NCBI GenBank assembly: GCA_027061995.1
Contig: JAMOUT010000017.1
Span: 1 to 14,447, forward strand
Source of the DNA: Candidatus Aminicenantota bacterium
Lineage (GTDB): Bacteria; Acidobacteriota; Aminicenantia; JAMOAD01
DNA length: 14,447 nt
Direction: 5' to 3'
The notes beneath the pieces are model-generated. The model saw only the letters and a list, made by a program, of their open reading frames with translations, searched no databases and was not told the origin of the DNA. Below are positions 1 to 6,920 of the stretch, in pieces (position 1 is the first letter of the stretch; the number at the start of each line of letters is the position of its first letter). The position numbers and the translations under genes are program-made.

Positions 1-19
1 TGCTTTTAATATCAAGATA

Positions 20-48
20 TTGAGAAATAGCGGAAATAAAACTATAAT
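20..48 (+). promoter_or_regulatory. sigma70-type promoter for the methyltransferase
   Basis: The -35 box TTGAGA (20-25) and a perfect -10 box TATAAT (43-48) are separated by exactly 17 bases. Transcription would start near 55, leaving a leader of about 24 nt that carries the ribosome-binding site AAGG/AGGTG (65-74) before the ATG at 79. This promoter probably also serves the DUF5916 gene downstream, because no clear second promoter is visible in 769-837. The call rests on sequence match only. Confidence 0.7.
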
Positions 49-78
49 ATACCCATCTGTTAATAAGGTAGGTGTCTT

Positions 79-768
79 ATGATACAAAAAGAGGAAAAAT
101 TAGCGGCTGAAGAATTTGATAAGTGGGCAAAAAAAGGGTTTGCAAGCTCTATGGAATCGGGACATTTCCCGGTAGCAAAAAAAGCGATGGACAAAATTTC
201 AATAAACAGCAATCATACTCTCCTTGATCTCTCATGCGGAAACGGTTGGGCGGGAAAATATTTTTTATCAAAAGGGATATCAAGAGCTGTTGAAACCGAT
301 ATCTCTTTTGAGATGTTAAAGGAGACAGAGGTTAATCTCTCCGAATTTAAAAACAAACTGTCCGTTCAATCCTCCGTCCATCTTCTCCCTTTTAAAGAAA
401 ACTCCTTTGATATTGTTTTTAATATGGAGTCTTTTTATTATTATAAAAATCCTGAAAAAGTTTTAAAAGAGATTCTCAGAGTGATGAAAAATAACGGGAT
501 TTTCCTATTGCTTGTTGATTTTTATAAAGAGAGCAGAATCTCCATGAGATGGAGTGAAAGATTAAAGATATATATGAACCCTTTGAGTATAAATGAATAC
601 AAAAGACTACTTGAAAAAAACGGTTTTAACGGGATTAAAATAGAAAGGATAAAAAGCCCCAATATAAGAGAAAAAGAGAAGTTCGAGCCATCAGATTCAA
701 TAAAAACTTATGAAGAATATCTTGAATTTAAGATGGCCGGAACACTATCCATCACAGCTAAAAAATAG
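79..768 (+). CDS. class I SAM-dependent methyltransferase
   Basis: A 229-residue protein with the Methyltransf_11 type of Rossmann fold. Motif I is LLDLSCGNGWAGKYF (about residues 48-62), where D50 and the glycine loop bind S-adenosylmethionine. The acidic residue after strand 2 is probably D74 (VETDIS). The LPFKENSFDIVFNMESFYYY stretch (about 103-122) corresponds to motifs II/III, followed by the PEKVLKEILRVMKNNGIFLL segment (125-144) typical of UbiE/COQ5-like enzymes. There is no signal peptide or membrane segment, so it should be cytoplasmic. The substrate cannot be read from the sequence; small-molecule or lipid/quinone methylation is possible. The start is supported by an AGGTG ribosome-binding site and a near-consensus promoter. 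It is followed after 83 bases by the DUF5916 gene on the same strand, but a functional link is not evident. Confidence 0.88.
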   Translation: MIQKEEKLAAEEFDKWAKKGFASSMESGHFPVAKKAMDKISINSNHTLLDLSCGNGWAGKYFLSKGISRAVETDISFEMLKETEVNLSEFKNKLSVQSSVHLLPFKENSFDIVFNMESFYYYKNPEKVLKEILRVMKNNGIFLLLVDFYKESRISMRWSERLKIYMNPLSINEYKRLLEKNGFNGIKIERIKSPNIREKEKFEPSDSIKTYEEYLEFKMAGTLSITAKK

Positions 769-851
769 TTCAATATCTTATTTCAGAACAAAAAAGGGTA
801 ACTATCCGTATTACTCCTATTATTATTTAAAATTTACAGAGGAGTTTTATT

Positions 852-3548
852 ATGAAACCAAAAAAAATAATATTTTTAATAGTGTTTTTATTGTTGATTC
901 AATTCGGTTTCTCAAAACAGAGTTTTGAAAAACAGAGTTTCAAGAAACAAAAAAAAGTTATGAAAAGAAAAAGACAAAAAACCATTATTGCGGTTAAAAC
1001 AGATGAACCCATTAAAATAGACGGTGTATTAAATGAAAAAGTGTGGCAAACAAAAGGGTATGATGAATTCGTGCAATCCGAGCCTATTGACGGAGGAAAA
1101 CCTACGGAAAAAACACTGGTGTGGGTTGCTTATGATAAAAAAAACCTCTATGTCGCCGCAAAATTATATGATAGTGAGCCTTCAAAAATAATCAAGCAAC
1201 TCCTTCCGAGAGATGATCATATGTCTTCGGATTGGCTTGTGTTTGACATTGATCCCTATCTTGATCATCGCTCGGGCTATAGTTTTGTGGTAAACCCCTC
1301 GAACTCTATCTCGGACAGAGTTCTTTATAATGACGGGGATAAAGATAGAACATGGAATGCTGTTTGGCAATCGGCAACAAAAACAGATAAAGAGGGTTGG
1401 ACTGTCGAGATGAAAATCCCTTTTAGTCAATTAAGGTTTAAAAAACAAAAAAAATTCATTTGGGGTATAAATTTCAGAAGAAAGATAAAAAGAAAAAACG
1501 AGGAAGTCTCTTTCGTATGGATACCTAAAGGGGAACGAGGCTATGTATCTCATTTTGCCGTCCTAAAAGGGATAAATAATATAGATTCGGGAGTTCACCT
1601 TGAGATTATTCCCTACACAGTAGGAATTGCTAAGTTTTCAGAAGGGAAAGAGGGCAACCCTTTTGCAACAGGACATGAGTTCGGTGGAAACATCGGTTTG
1701 GATATGAAAATCGGTCTGAGAAGTAATCTGACAATGGATTTGACTTTTAACCCTGATTTCGGACAAGTCGAGGTTGATCCCGCGGTTATGAATCTTACCG
1801 CTTATGAAACATATTTCAGGGAAAAAAGACCTTTTTTTATTGAGGGTGCAAGTATATTTGAGTTCGGAAGAGGCGGAGTCAACATGGATATAAACATTAA
1901 TTTTACAACACCTCAGCTTTTTTACAGCAGAAGAATAGGAAGACCTCCGAAAGGACACGCAAAAACCAAAGGATATGTTAAATATCCCGATAGAACAACA
2001 ATACTCGGAGCGGCTAAAATAACGGGGAAAATCGGGAATAATTGGAATATAGGGATTATTAACAGTATCACAGCAAAAGAGTATGCTGAAATAGATAACA
2101 ACGGGGTGAGATCAAGGCAGGAGATAGAGCCTTTTTCAGACTACGGAGTTATAAGAATCCAAAAAGAGTTTAATAAAGGTAAGCAGGGTTTGGGATTTAT
2201 GGCTACGGGAGCTTACAGGAGTTTCGGAGATGATGAGAATAATCTCTCCTCCATCATGAATAAAAGGTCCAATACATTCGGGATAGATGGTTGGAGTTTT
2301 CTTGACAAGAACAAAAACTGGGTATTATCGGGATGGCTTGCATATTCCGATATAACCGGTTCAAAAGAGAGAATTTATGATATTCAAAGGTCTCCTCAAC
2401 ATTATTTTCAAAGACCGGACGCTGATTATCTTACACTTGATAAAAATGCAACCACTCTAAAAGGTTTTGCAGGAAAATTTACTTTGAATAAAGAGAGCGG
2501 ACATCTTTTCGTCAGCGCGGGGATGGGATTCATATCGCCTGGATTTGATTCCACTGATATGGGATATCAAAGAGCGGGAGATGTAATTAACGGGTCAGCA
2601 ACAATAGGGTTTGTCGAATACAGGCCGGGAAAAATTTTAAGAAATTGGTTTGTTGCTGCAAGCAGTGCTAAAAATTATGATTTCGGAGGAAATAAAACAG
2701 AAGATATGTATATCGGAATGTTAAATTTGACTCTTCTCAATTACTGGGGTGGGGAGATAATGGTAGGACACTCTCCGGGAGCTTTTGATAAAGAAACCAC
2801 AAGGGGTGGCCCTATGATGCATAAAACCGGAGGATGGATGTTCTTAGGGAGTATCCACTCTGATAATAGGAAAAAGATTGTTTTTCACCTGCATTCCAAA
2901 CGCTCGGTCTCAAAAGAGATGGGACATTCCTCTTTTCTCGGAGGTTTTATTCTATGGAAGCCCAAGACAAATCTGAAAATCATGATGGGGCCAAACTATA
3001 GATACAATTATAAAACCGCTCAGTGGATAACCTCAAAGAAAGATAACCATATGCAAGATACATACAACACAAGATACATATTCTCGGATATTCACCAAAA
3101 AACAATTTCAGCTTGGTTTAGAATAAATTGGACATTTACTCCGAGATTAAGTTTGAGTGCATATATCCAACCTTTTATTTCGGTAGGTGATTATGACAAA
3201 ATAAAGGAACTTGCAAAACCAAAAACTTATGATTTTAATATTTACGGAGAGAATGGTTCAACCATTGATTTTAACAATAATAAATATCTTATAGATCCTG
3301 ATGGCTCGGGGCCCGCGCAACCTTTTTCACTATATAATCCTGATTTTAATTATAAATCCCTGAGAGGAACAATCGTCCTTAAATGGGAATTTTCCCCCGG
3401 ATCAAGTTTTTATCTTGTATGGACCCAAAACAGACGCGATTATCAAAAAAACGGTATATTCAGTTTTAAAAATGACTTTTTTGATATGCTAAAAGCACCA
3501 GGTGATAATATTTTTCTTGCAAAAATAACTTACAGATGGGGAGTTTGA
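852..3548 (+). CDS. DUF5916 outer-membrane protein with N-terminal CBM9-like domain
   Basis: An 898-residue exported protein. Residues 1 to about 21 form a signal peptide (basic start, then a hydrophobic IIFLIVFLLLIQFGF core). A short lysine-rich linker with the repeated unit KQSFE/KQSFK follows. Residues about 45-235 look like the carbohydrate-binding family 9-like domain: IKIDGVLNEKVW, then WVAYDKKNLYVAAKLYD, GYSFVVNPSNSISD and GWTVEMKIPFSQLRF. From about 250 to the end is a DUF5916 region, marked by LTFNPDFGQVEVDPAVMNLT and the near-invariant YETYFREKRPFFIEGASIFEFG (about 319-338). The remainder is rich in alternating aromatic strands typical of an outer-membrane beta-barrel. The family is common in Bacteroidota and relatives and its function is not established; handling of glycans or peptides at the cell surface is only a guess. 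AGAGGAG (838-844) sets the start. The C-terminus is TYRWGV rather than a terminal Phe. Confidence 0.85.
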   Translation: MKPKKIIFLIVFLLLIQFGFSKQSFEKQSFKKQKKVMKRKRQKTIIAVKTDEPIKIDGVLNEKVWQTKGYDEFVQSEPIDGGKPTEKTLVWVAYDKKNLYVAAKLYDSEPSKIIKQLLPRDDHMSSDWLVFDIDPYLDHRSGYSFVVNPSNSISDRVLYNDGDKDRTWNAVWQSATKTDKEGWTVEMKIPFSQLRFKKQKKFIWGINFRRKIKRKNEEVSFVWIPKGERGYVSHFAVLKGINNIDSGVHLEIIPYTVGIAKFSEGKEGNPFATGHEFGGNIGLDMKIGLRSNLTMDLTFNPDFGQVEVDPAVMNLTAYETYFREKRPFFIEGASIFEFGRGGVNMDININFTTPQLFYSRRIGRPPKGHAKTKGYVKYPDRTTILGAAKITGKIGNNWNIGIINSITAKEYAEIDNNGVRSRQEIEPFSDYGVIRIQKEFNKGKQGLGFMATGAYRSFGDDENNLSSIMNKRSNTFGIDGWSFLDKNKNWVLSGWLAYSDITGSKERIYDIQRSPQHYFQRPDADYLTLDKNATTLKGFAGKFTLNKESGHLFVSAGMGFISPGFDSTDMGYQRAGDVINGSATIGFVEYRPGKILRNWFVAASSAKNYDFGGNKTEDMYIGMLNLTLLNYWGGEIMVGHSPGAFDKETTRGGPMMHKTGGWMFLGSIHSDNRKKIVFHLHSKRSVSKEMGHSSFLGGFILWKPKTNLKIMMGPNYRYNYKTAQWITSKKDNHMQDTYNTRYIFSDIHQKTISAWFRINWTFTPRLSLSAYIQPFISVGDYDKIKELAKPKTYDFNIYGENGSTIDFNNNKYLIDPDGSGPAQPFSLYNPDFNYKSLRGTIVLKWEFSPGSSFYLVWTQNRRDYQKNGIFSFKNDFFDMLKAPGDNIFLAKITYRWGV
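914..940 (+). repeat. 15-bp-period direct repeat in the DUF5916 gene
   Basis: AAAACAGAGTTT occurs at 914-925 and again at 929-940, giving the five-residue protein repeat KQSFE/KQSFK just after the signal peptide. The period is a multiple of three, so gain or loss of a unit by slippage would keep the frame and change only the length of the basic linker. Confidence 0.6.
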
Positions 3549-3605
3549 TTTTACAGGCTTTTAAAATGGCTTCTTTAGCAAGAGCTTAATGGCTTCAATA
3601 GCTTT

Positions 3606-3666
3606 AAGCCCCAAGAGCTGCCCGAATGGTTTTAGCTCCGAAGCTTTTGGCTTTTGGCTTTTTTTA
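3606..3666 (+). terminator. probable intrinsic terminator of the DUF5916 gene
   Basis: Two nested arms pair. AAGCC (3606-3610) pairs with GGCTT (3656-3660). CCAAGAGCT (3611-3619) pairs with AGCTTTTGG (3642-3650), with one G-U wobble. A smaller internal hairpin is also possible (GAGCT with AGCTC). A T-run follows at 3659-3665. The T-run lies on the + side only, so this should stop transcription from the DUF5916 gene rather than from the converging cysS. The imperfect, bulged stem lowers confidence. The rest of 3549-3605 holds further GGCTT-like repeats but no gene. Confidence 0.5.
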
Positions 3667-3673
3667 TAAAATA

Positions 3674-5065
3674 TTATTGAAGTTTTTTCCATCTGACACC
3701 CCACGGGGTATCCTCTATGATTATCCCTTTATCTTTCAGAAGTTCCCTTATTTTATCAGCCTCTTCATATTTTTTATCTTCTCTTAATCTATTTCTCTTT
3801 TCTATCAGTTCTTTTTCTTCCGACTGAAGTTCCGTTTCAAATTTATCGGGTAAAACTCCCACAACTTTATCAAAACCTCTCATAATCGAAACAATTTTAT
3901 CTCTGTCTTTTGAGCCTATTTCACGATTCTTAATCATTATATTAATTTTTTTAATAAATTCAAAAAGAGTGTTTAATGCTTGGCTTATGTTGAAATCATC
4001 TTCAAGAGCTGAGACAAACCGGTTATTGTATTCCTCTGTTATTTTATCCATTTCACTGTTTTCAAAATCTTTAAAAACAGTTGTTTCAATCTCATACATA
4101 AAATTAAGTATTCTGTCTATATTCTGTTCCGCTTGTTTTAATGCCTGAAAAGTAAAATTCAGAGTTTTTCGATAATGGGTCCCGAGGAGTAAAAATCTTA
4201 TTGCTGGTGCTCTAAACCCTTTTTGAAGGATATCTCTTAAAGTAAAAAAATTACCTTTCGATTTTGACATCTTTTGCCCGTTAACTATAAGATGATGAAT
4301 GTGTATCCAATAATTCACAAATTTTTTCCCTGTGGAAGCCTCACTTTGAGCTATCTCATTTTCATGGTGGGGAAATATATTATCAACTCCCCCCATATGG
4401 ATATCGAAGGTTTCTCCGAGATATTCCATGCTCATGGCTGAACACTCTATATGCCAACCGGGTCTTCCCAAGCCTATCTCTGTTTCCCAAAAAGGTTCCC
4501 CTTTTCTTTTGAATTTCCACAGAGCAAAATCCTGCACATTGTCTTTATCATACTCATCAACATTAACTCTCGAACCTTTTTTAAGTTCGTTAACATCTAT
4601 TTTGGCAAGTTTACCATAATCTTTGAATTTGGAGATATCATAATATATAGCATCCTCCTTTTTATAAGCATACCCTTTATCAAGAAGTTTTTTAATGATA
4701 TCCACCATTTGTGATATATGCTCCGTTGCCCTCGGATAATATTCAGCCCTCTCTATATTAAGAGTATCAATATCTTTAAAAAATTCCTCTGTATATTTTT
4801 TAGTGTATTCTTTTAAAGATATCCCCAATTCATTCGACTTCTTTATCGTTTTATCATCAACATCGGTTATATTCATAACCTGAACAACTTTATAACCGAG
4901 ATATTCAAAACTTCTTCTGACAAGATCTTCGAATACATAGGCTCTGAAATTACCGATATGGGCGAAATCATAAACAGTGGGCCCGCAGGTATATATTCTG
5001 ACCTCTTTTTGATTTATTGCTTTAAACTCTTCGATTTTTCCCGATATTGTATTATAAAATTTCAT
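3674..5065 (-). CDS. cysS: cysteinyl-tRNA synthetase
   Basis: Charges tRNA-Cys with cysteine (class I synthetase, cytoplasm). At 463 residues it is the usual length (E. coli about 461). The zinc-binding and substrate site is visible as C27 in YTCGPTVYD, C208 in WHIECSAM, and H233 and E237 in FPHHENEIAQ. The HIGH signature appears as HIGN (36-39), common in this family, and KMSKS is intact at 265-269, followed by KGN. The C-terminal helical anticodon-binding part ends in the family-typical GIIIEDTPWGVRWK. An in-frame stop lies two codons upstream of the ATG, so the start cannot be earlier. There is no Shine-Dalgarno sequence, and the promoter ends only five bases from the ATG (see the promoter entry). 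It converges with the DUF5916 gene and lies downstream of the FadL-like gene, which has its own terminator. tRNA-Cys is encoded about 1.6 kb upstream on the same strand. Confidence 0.98.
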   Translation of the reverse strand: MKFYNTISGKIEEFKAINQKEVRIYTCGPTVYDFAHIGNFRAYVFEDLVRRSFEYLGYKVVQVMNITDVDDKTIKKSNELGISLKEYTKKYTEEFFKDIDTLNIERAEYYPRATEHISQMVDIIKKLLDKGYAYKKEDAIYYDISKFKDYGKLAKIDVNELKKGSRVNVDEYDKDNVQDFALWKFKRKGEPFWETEIGLGRPGWHIECSAMSMEYLGETFDIHMGGVDNIFPHHENEIAQSEASTGKKFVNYWIHIHHLIVNGQKMSKSKGNFFTLRDILQKGFRAPAIRFLLLGTHYRKTLNFTFQALKQAEQNIDRILNFMYEIETTVFKDFENSEMDKITEEYNNRFVSALEDDFNISQALNTLFEFIKKINIMIKNREIGSKDRDKIVSIMRGFDKVVGVLPDKFETELQSEEKELIEKRNRLREDKKYEEADKIRELLKDKGIIIEDTPWGVRWKKLQ

Positions 5066-5070
5066 AAGCT

Positions 5071-5099
5071 ATTTTAATATAGAAGATACTATCTTTCAA
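5071..5099 (-). promoter_or_regulatory. promoter of cysS, probably giving a leaderless mRNA
   Basis: On the minus strand TTGAAA (5094-5099) and TAAAAT (5071-5076) are separated by 17 bases; each box matches five of six consensus positions. Only five bases lie between the -10 box and the cysS ATG at 5065, so initiation six to seven bases downstream of the -10 falls on the start codon itself. This agrees with the absence of any purine-rich ribosome-binding site. Confidence 0.55.
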
Positions 5100-5142
5100 C
5101 CCCTTTCTAACTATTTTTCTAAAAGCTTCCCGCTTGCCAAAC

Positions 5143-5175
5143 AAAAAAAAGGGGCGGAAATAAATTCCGCCCCTT
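5143..5175 (-). terminator. strong intrinsic terminator of the FadL-like gene
   Basis: An 11-bp perfect stem (5149-5159 with 5165-5175, core GGGGCGGAA/TTCCGCCCC) closes a five-base loop. On the minus strand it is followed by eight T residues (complement of 5143-5150). It sits 20 bases past the stop of the FadL-like gene and upstream of the cysS promoter, separating the two transcription units. Confidence 0.93.
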
Positions 5176-5195
5176 ATATTATTTATTAATATTCG

Positions 5196-6422
5196 TTAGA
5201 ATCTATAACTTAATGCTACCGTAGGTGCGAGTATTTTCATTCCATGAACACCGGGCATACCTTCTTCCGATGTAAGAGGACACTTCCTGTCTTTGCCCAT
5301 TACATATTCAAAACTAAACTCAAGATTAAGTGAACCCATATTATATCCGATCCCAAAAGTTATACTATTATAATCAACCTGAGGTAATAAAATCTTTAGA
5401 GTATCAACAGGTGCGGGTGTAGGATCATGATAAAAACCGGCTCTAAGAGCGAGAGCATCGGATAACATATATTCCATACCGAATCTATATTGGATTCTAT
5501 CTTCCCAATTCAAATCAAATGTGGCACCTCCTGCAAAAAGAATATTCCACACATTATTATCATAAGTAATACCAATCTTATCCAATTCTTTCCAATTCGT
5601 ATATTGGATATCAGCTGTTATTGTTAATTTATCCATAGGTTTTAAAGCAATACCGGCTCCAAACCACATCGGCCAGGTAATCTCTCTTTGAGCGGTGGCG
5701 TTCACGGTAAGTTTTAAGAGTCCCGCTCCAGTCATTGTAGCCTCACCTTCGGCCGTTACTTTTGTCGGAGTCTTATATGTTAACCCAAGACTAATTTTTT
5801 CCGAAGGTTTAATCATCAAACCGAGAGTTGCACCGTATCCTGTTCCTGTTAAATTTTCACTATACTGACCTAATCCGGGGCTATCAAGTTTTAAAATACC
5901 ATAATTAATATTAACAGTGGCACCTATGGAAACCACATCATTTATTTTATATGCAATAACGGGAGAAAAAGTCAACATCCCTATCATTGATTTCCATGTA
6001 TATGTATGACCTCCGGTTAATGCCGCAAGAGCTGTTCCATCCCACTCTGCTCCGGAACCTGCGGGAACATATCCTAAGAATCCTATTATAAGTTTATCTG
6101 ATAAAGGTTTAAAATATCCTATCGCACCCGAAGGATACACGGCACTTTTTGTCTCTGTATCAATACCGGCTTCAGGGAATTTATAAGTTCCTTTAGGAAC
6201 AAGAAAAGAACCGTAAACCGTAAAACTCTGATCTTTCATCTGAGTCAGTCCTGCAGGATTCCAATAAACAGCACTATAATCATCGGCAAGTCCGATAAAA
6301 GCACCACCCATACTATTTGCTTTTGTTCCTATCCCGTTCAAATTAAGTCCGTTTGAGAACAGGCTACCGGATACAAATACAGCAAGAACAAAAACAAAAG
6401 TTAATTTCAAGATTTTTTTCAT
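5196..6422 (-). CDS. OmpP1/FadL/TodX family outer-membrane transport protein
   Basis: A 408-residue outer-membrane beta-barrel of the FadL family, which lets hydrophobic substrates such as fatty acids or aromatic hydrocarbons cross the outer membrane. Residues 1 to about 23 are a signal peptide (KKILK, then a Phe/Val/Leu core, ending SLFS). The family's N-terminal hatch follows at once: NGLNLNGIGTKANSMGGAFIGLADDYSAVYWNPAGL (24-59), including the conserved NPAG. The body shows repeated amphipathic strands. The protein ends in LSYRF, with the terminal Phe used as the BAM insertion signal. The start is fixed by a perfect AAGGAGGT (6426-6433) seven bases up-gene... of aATG spacing typical for the family. 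It has its own promoter and a strong terminator, so it is monocistronic. The substrate cannot be deduced. Confidence 0.93.
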   Translation of the reverse strand: MKKILKLTFVFVLAVFVSGSLFSNGLNLNGIGTKANSMGGAFIGLADDYSAVYWNPAGLTQMKDQSFTVYGSFLVPKGTYKFPEAGIDTETKSAVYPSGAIGYFKPLSDKLIIGFLGYVPAGSGAEWDGTALAALTGGHTYTWKSMIGMLTFSPVIAYKINDVVSIGATVNINYGILKLDSPGLGQYSENLTGTGYGATLGLMIKPSEKISLGLTYKTPTKVTAEGEATMTGAGLLKLTVNATAQREITWPMWFGAGIALKPMDKLTITADIQYTNWKELDKIGITYDNNVWNILFAGGATFDLNWEDRIQYRFGMEYMLSDALALRAGFYHDPTPAPVDTLKILLPQVDYNSITFGIGYNMGSLNLEFSFEYVMGKDRKCPLTSEEGMPGVHGMKILAPTVALSYRF

Positions 6423-6448
6423 AATACCTCCTTATATTCTAATCAAAA

Positions 6449-6477
6449 ATTATACAATATATTTTTTTGTAATACAA
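6449..6477 (-). promoter_or_regulatory. promoter of the FadL-like gene
   Basis: On the minus strand TTGTAT (6472-6477) and a perfect TATAAT (6449-6454) are 17 bases apart. Initiation would be near 6442, giving a leader of about 20 nt that contains the consensus ribosome-binding site at 6426-6433. Confidence 0.7.
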
Positions 6478-6480
6478 ATA

Positions 6481-6514
6481 CCCCTTTTTCCACCCCTGAA
6501 AATCGAAAAAGGGG
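6481..6514 (-). terminator. hairpin between the tRNAs and the FadL-like gene, possible terminator
   Basis: CCCCTTTTTC (6481-6490) and GAAAAAGGGG (6505-6514) form a perfect 10-bp stem with a 14-base loop. It lies downstream of the two minus-strand tRNA genes and just upstream of the FadL-like promoter, so ending the tRNA transcript is the simplest role. The sequence after it on the minus strand (TATTTGTATT) is T-rich but not a clean T-run. The rest of 6515-6635 shows no gene. Confidence 0.45.
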
Positions 6515-6635
6515 CAAAATAAGAGAACAAGAGTAGAAACAACGGAATTTTTTAAAAGAGAAACAAAATAATCATGAAAAAATCAAACATTTTATTTATT
6601 CCCGATAGTTGCAAATATCTGTAAAAAAAGATATG

Positions 6636-6707
6636 AGGCGGCGACCGGATTTGAACCGGTGAATCGCGGTTTTGCAGACCGCTGCCTTACCGCTTGGCTA
6701 CGCCGCC
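6636..6707 (-). tRNA. tRNA-Cys (anticodon GCA)
   Basis: A 72-nt cloverleaf on the minus strand. The 7-bp acceptor stem is GGCGGCG/CGCCGCC, the discriminator base is T as usual for tRNA-Cys, the T-loop is GGTTCAAATCC, and the anticodon loop CTGCAAA places GCA at 6675-6673. The 3' CCA is not encoded (the next bases are CAT), so it must be added after transcription. It lies 21 bases downstream of tRNA-Gly and is probably cut from the same precursor. A short stem (6615-6620 with 6629-6634) follows the 3' end. Confidence 0.97.
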
Positions 6708-6728
6708 TATTAAATGTGAAGAAGGGAA

Positions 6729-6800
6729 AGCGGGAGACGGGATTTGAACCCGCGACCCCAACCTTGGCAAGGTTATGCTCTACCGCTGAGCTACTCCCGC
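6729..6800 (-). tRNA. tRNA-Gly (anticodon GCC)
   Basis: A 72-nt cloverleaf on the minus strand. The acceptor stem is GCGGGAG/CTCCCGC, the D-arm TAGCTCAGCGGTAGAGCA is standard, the anticodon loop TTGCCAA places GCC at 6768-6766, and the T-arm is CGGGTTCAAATCCCG. The discriminator is T, as in other bacterial tRNA-Gly. CCA is not encoded. It is the first gene of the tRNA transcript, starting about seven bases after the predicted transcription start. Confidence 0.97.
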
Positions 6801-6813
6801 ATAAAACACCATA

Positions 6814-6842
6814 TTAATATCAAAATAATCTTTTTTTGTCAA
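6814..6842 (-). promoter_or_regulatory. promoter of the tRNA-Gly/tRNA-Cys unit
   Basis: On the minus strand a perfect -35 box TTGACA (6837-6842) and TATTAA (6814-6819, four of six consensus positions) are 17 bases apart. Transcription would begin near 6807, only a few bases before the mature 5' end of tRNA-Gly at 6800, as expected for a stable-RNA promoter. Confidence 0.7.
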
Positions 6843-6885
6843 CTTGTAGAGAAGCAAAAATAAAAAATAATTATTATTTACCTTA

Positions 6886-6913
6886 TGGACAAAAGTGTGA
6901 AAATATATTAAAT
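6886..6913 (+). promoter_or_regulatory. possible promoter of the glycosyltransferase operon, leaderless arrangement
   Basis: TGGACA (6886-6891) and TTAAAT (6908-6913) are 16 bases apart. Initiation would fall at 6920-6921, on the ATG of the glycosyltransferase gene, which also lacks a ribosome-binding site. The -10 box matches only four of six positions, and AT-rich alternatives such as TATATT (6904-6909) exist, so the exact box is uncertain. Confidence 0.4.
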
Positions 6914-6920
6914 TAAATTT

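Noticed and set aside
710-928. A 72-codon frame bridging the methyltransferase and DUF5916 genes
   Set aside because: It overlaps both well-supported genes in another frame, has no family resemblance and has no start signal.
1182-1958. Antisense frames within the DUF5916 gene
   Set aside because: They are opposite-strand shadows of a strongly recognised family domain. No ribosome-binding site or motif is visible.
4428-4714. Plus-strand frames inside cysS
   Set aside because: They are complementary-strand shadows of conserved cysS motifs, with no independent coding signal.
6574-6624. A 16-codon micro-ORF on the + strand (MKKSNILF...)
   Set aside because: No ribosome-binding site or promoter, and it lies in the 3' trailer region of minus-strand tRNAs. 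Its length is within chance for AT-rich DNA.
6615-6634. A 6-bp stem just past tRNA-Cys as a terminator
   Set aside because: The run of T residues is in the loop rather than after the stem, and the stem is weak.
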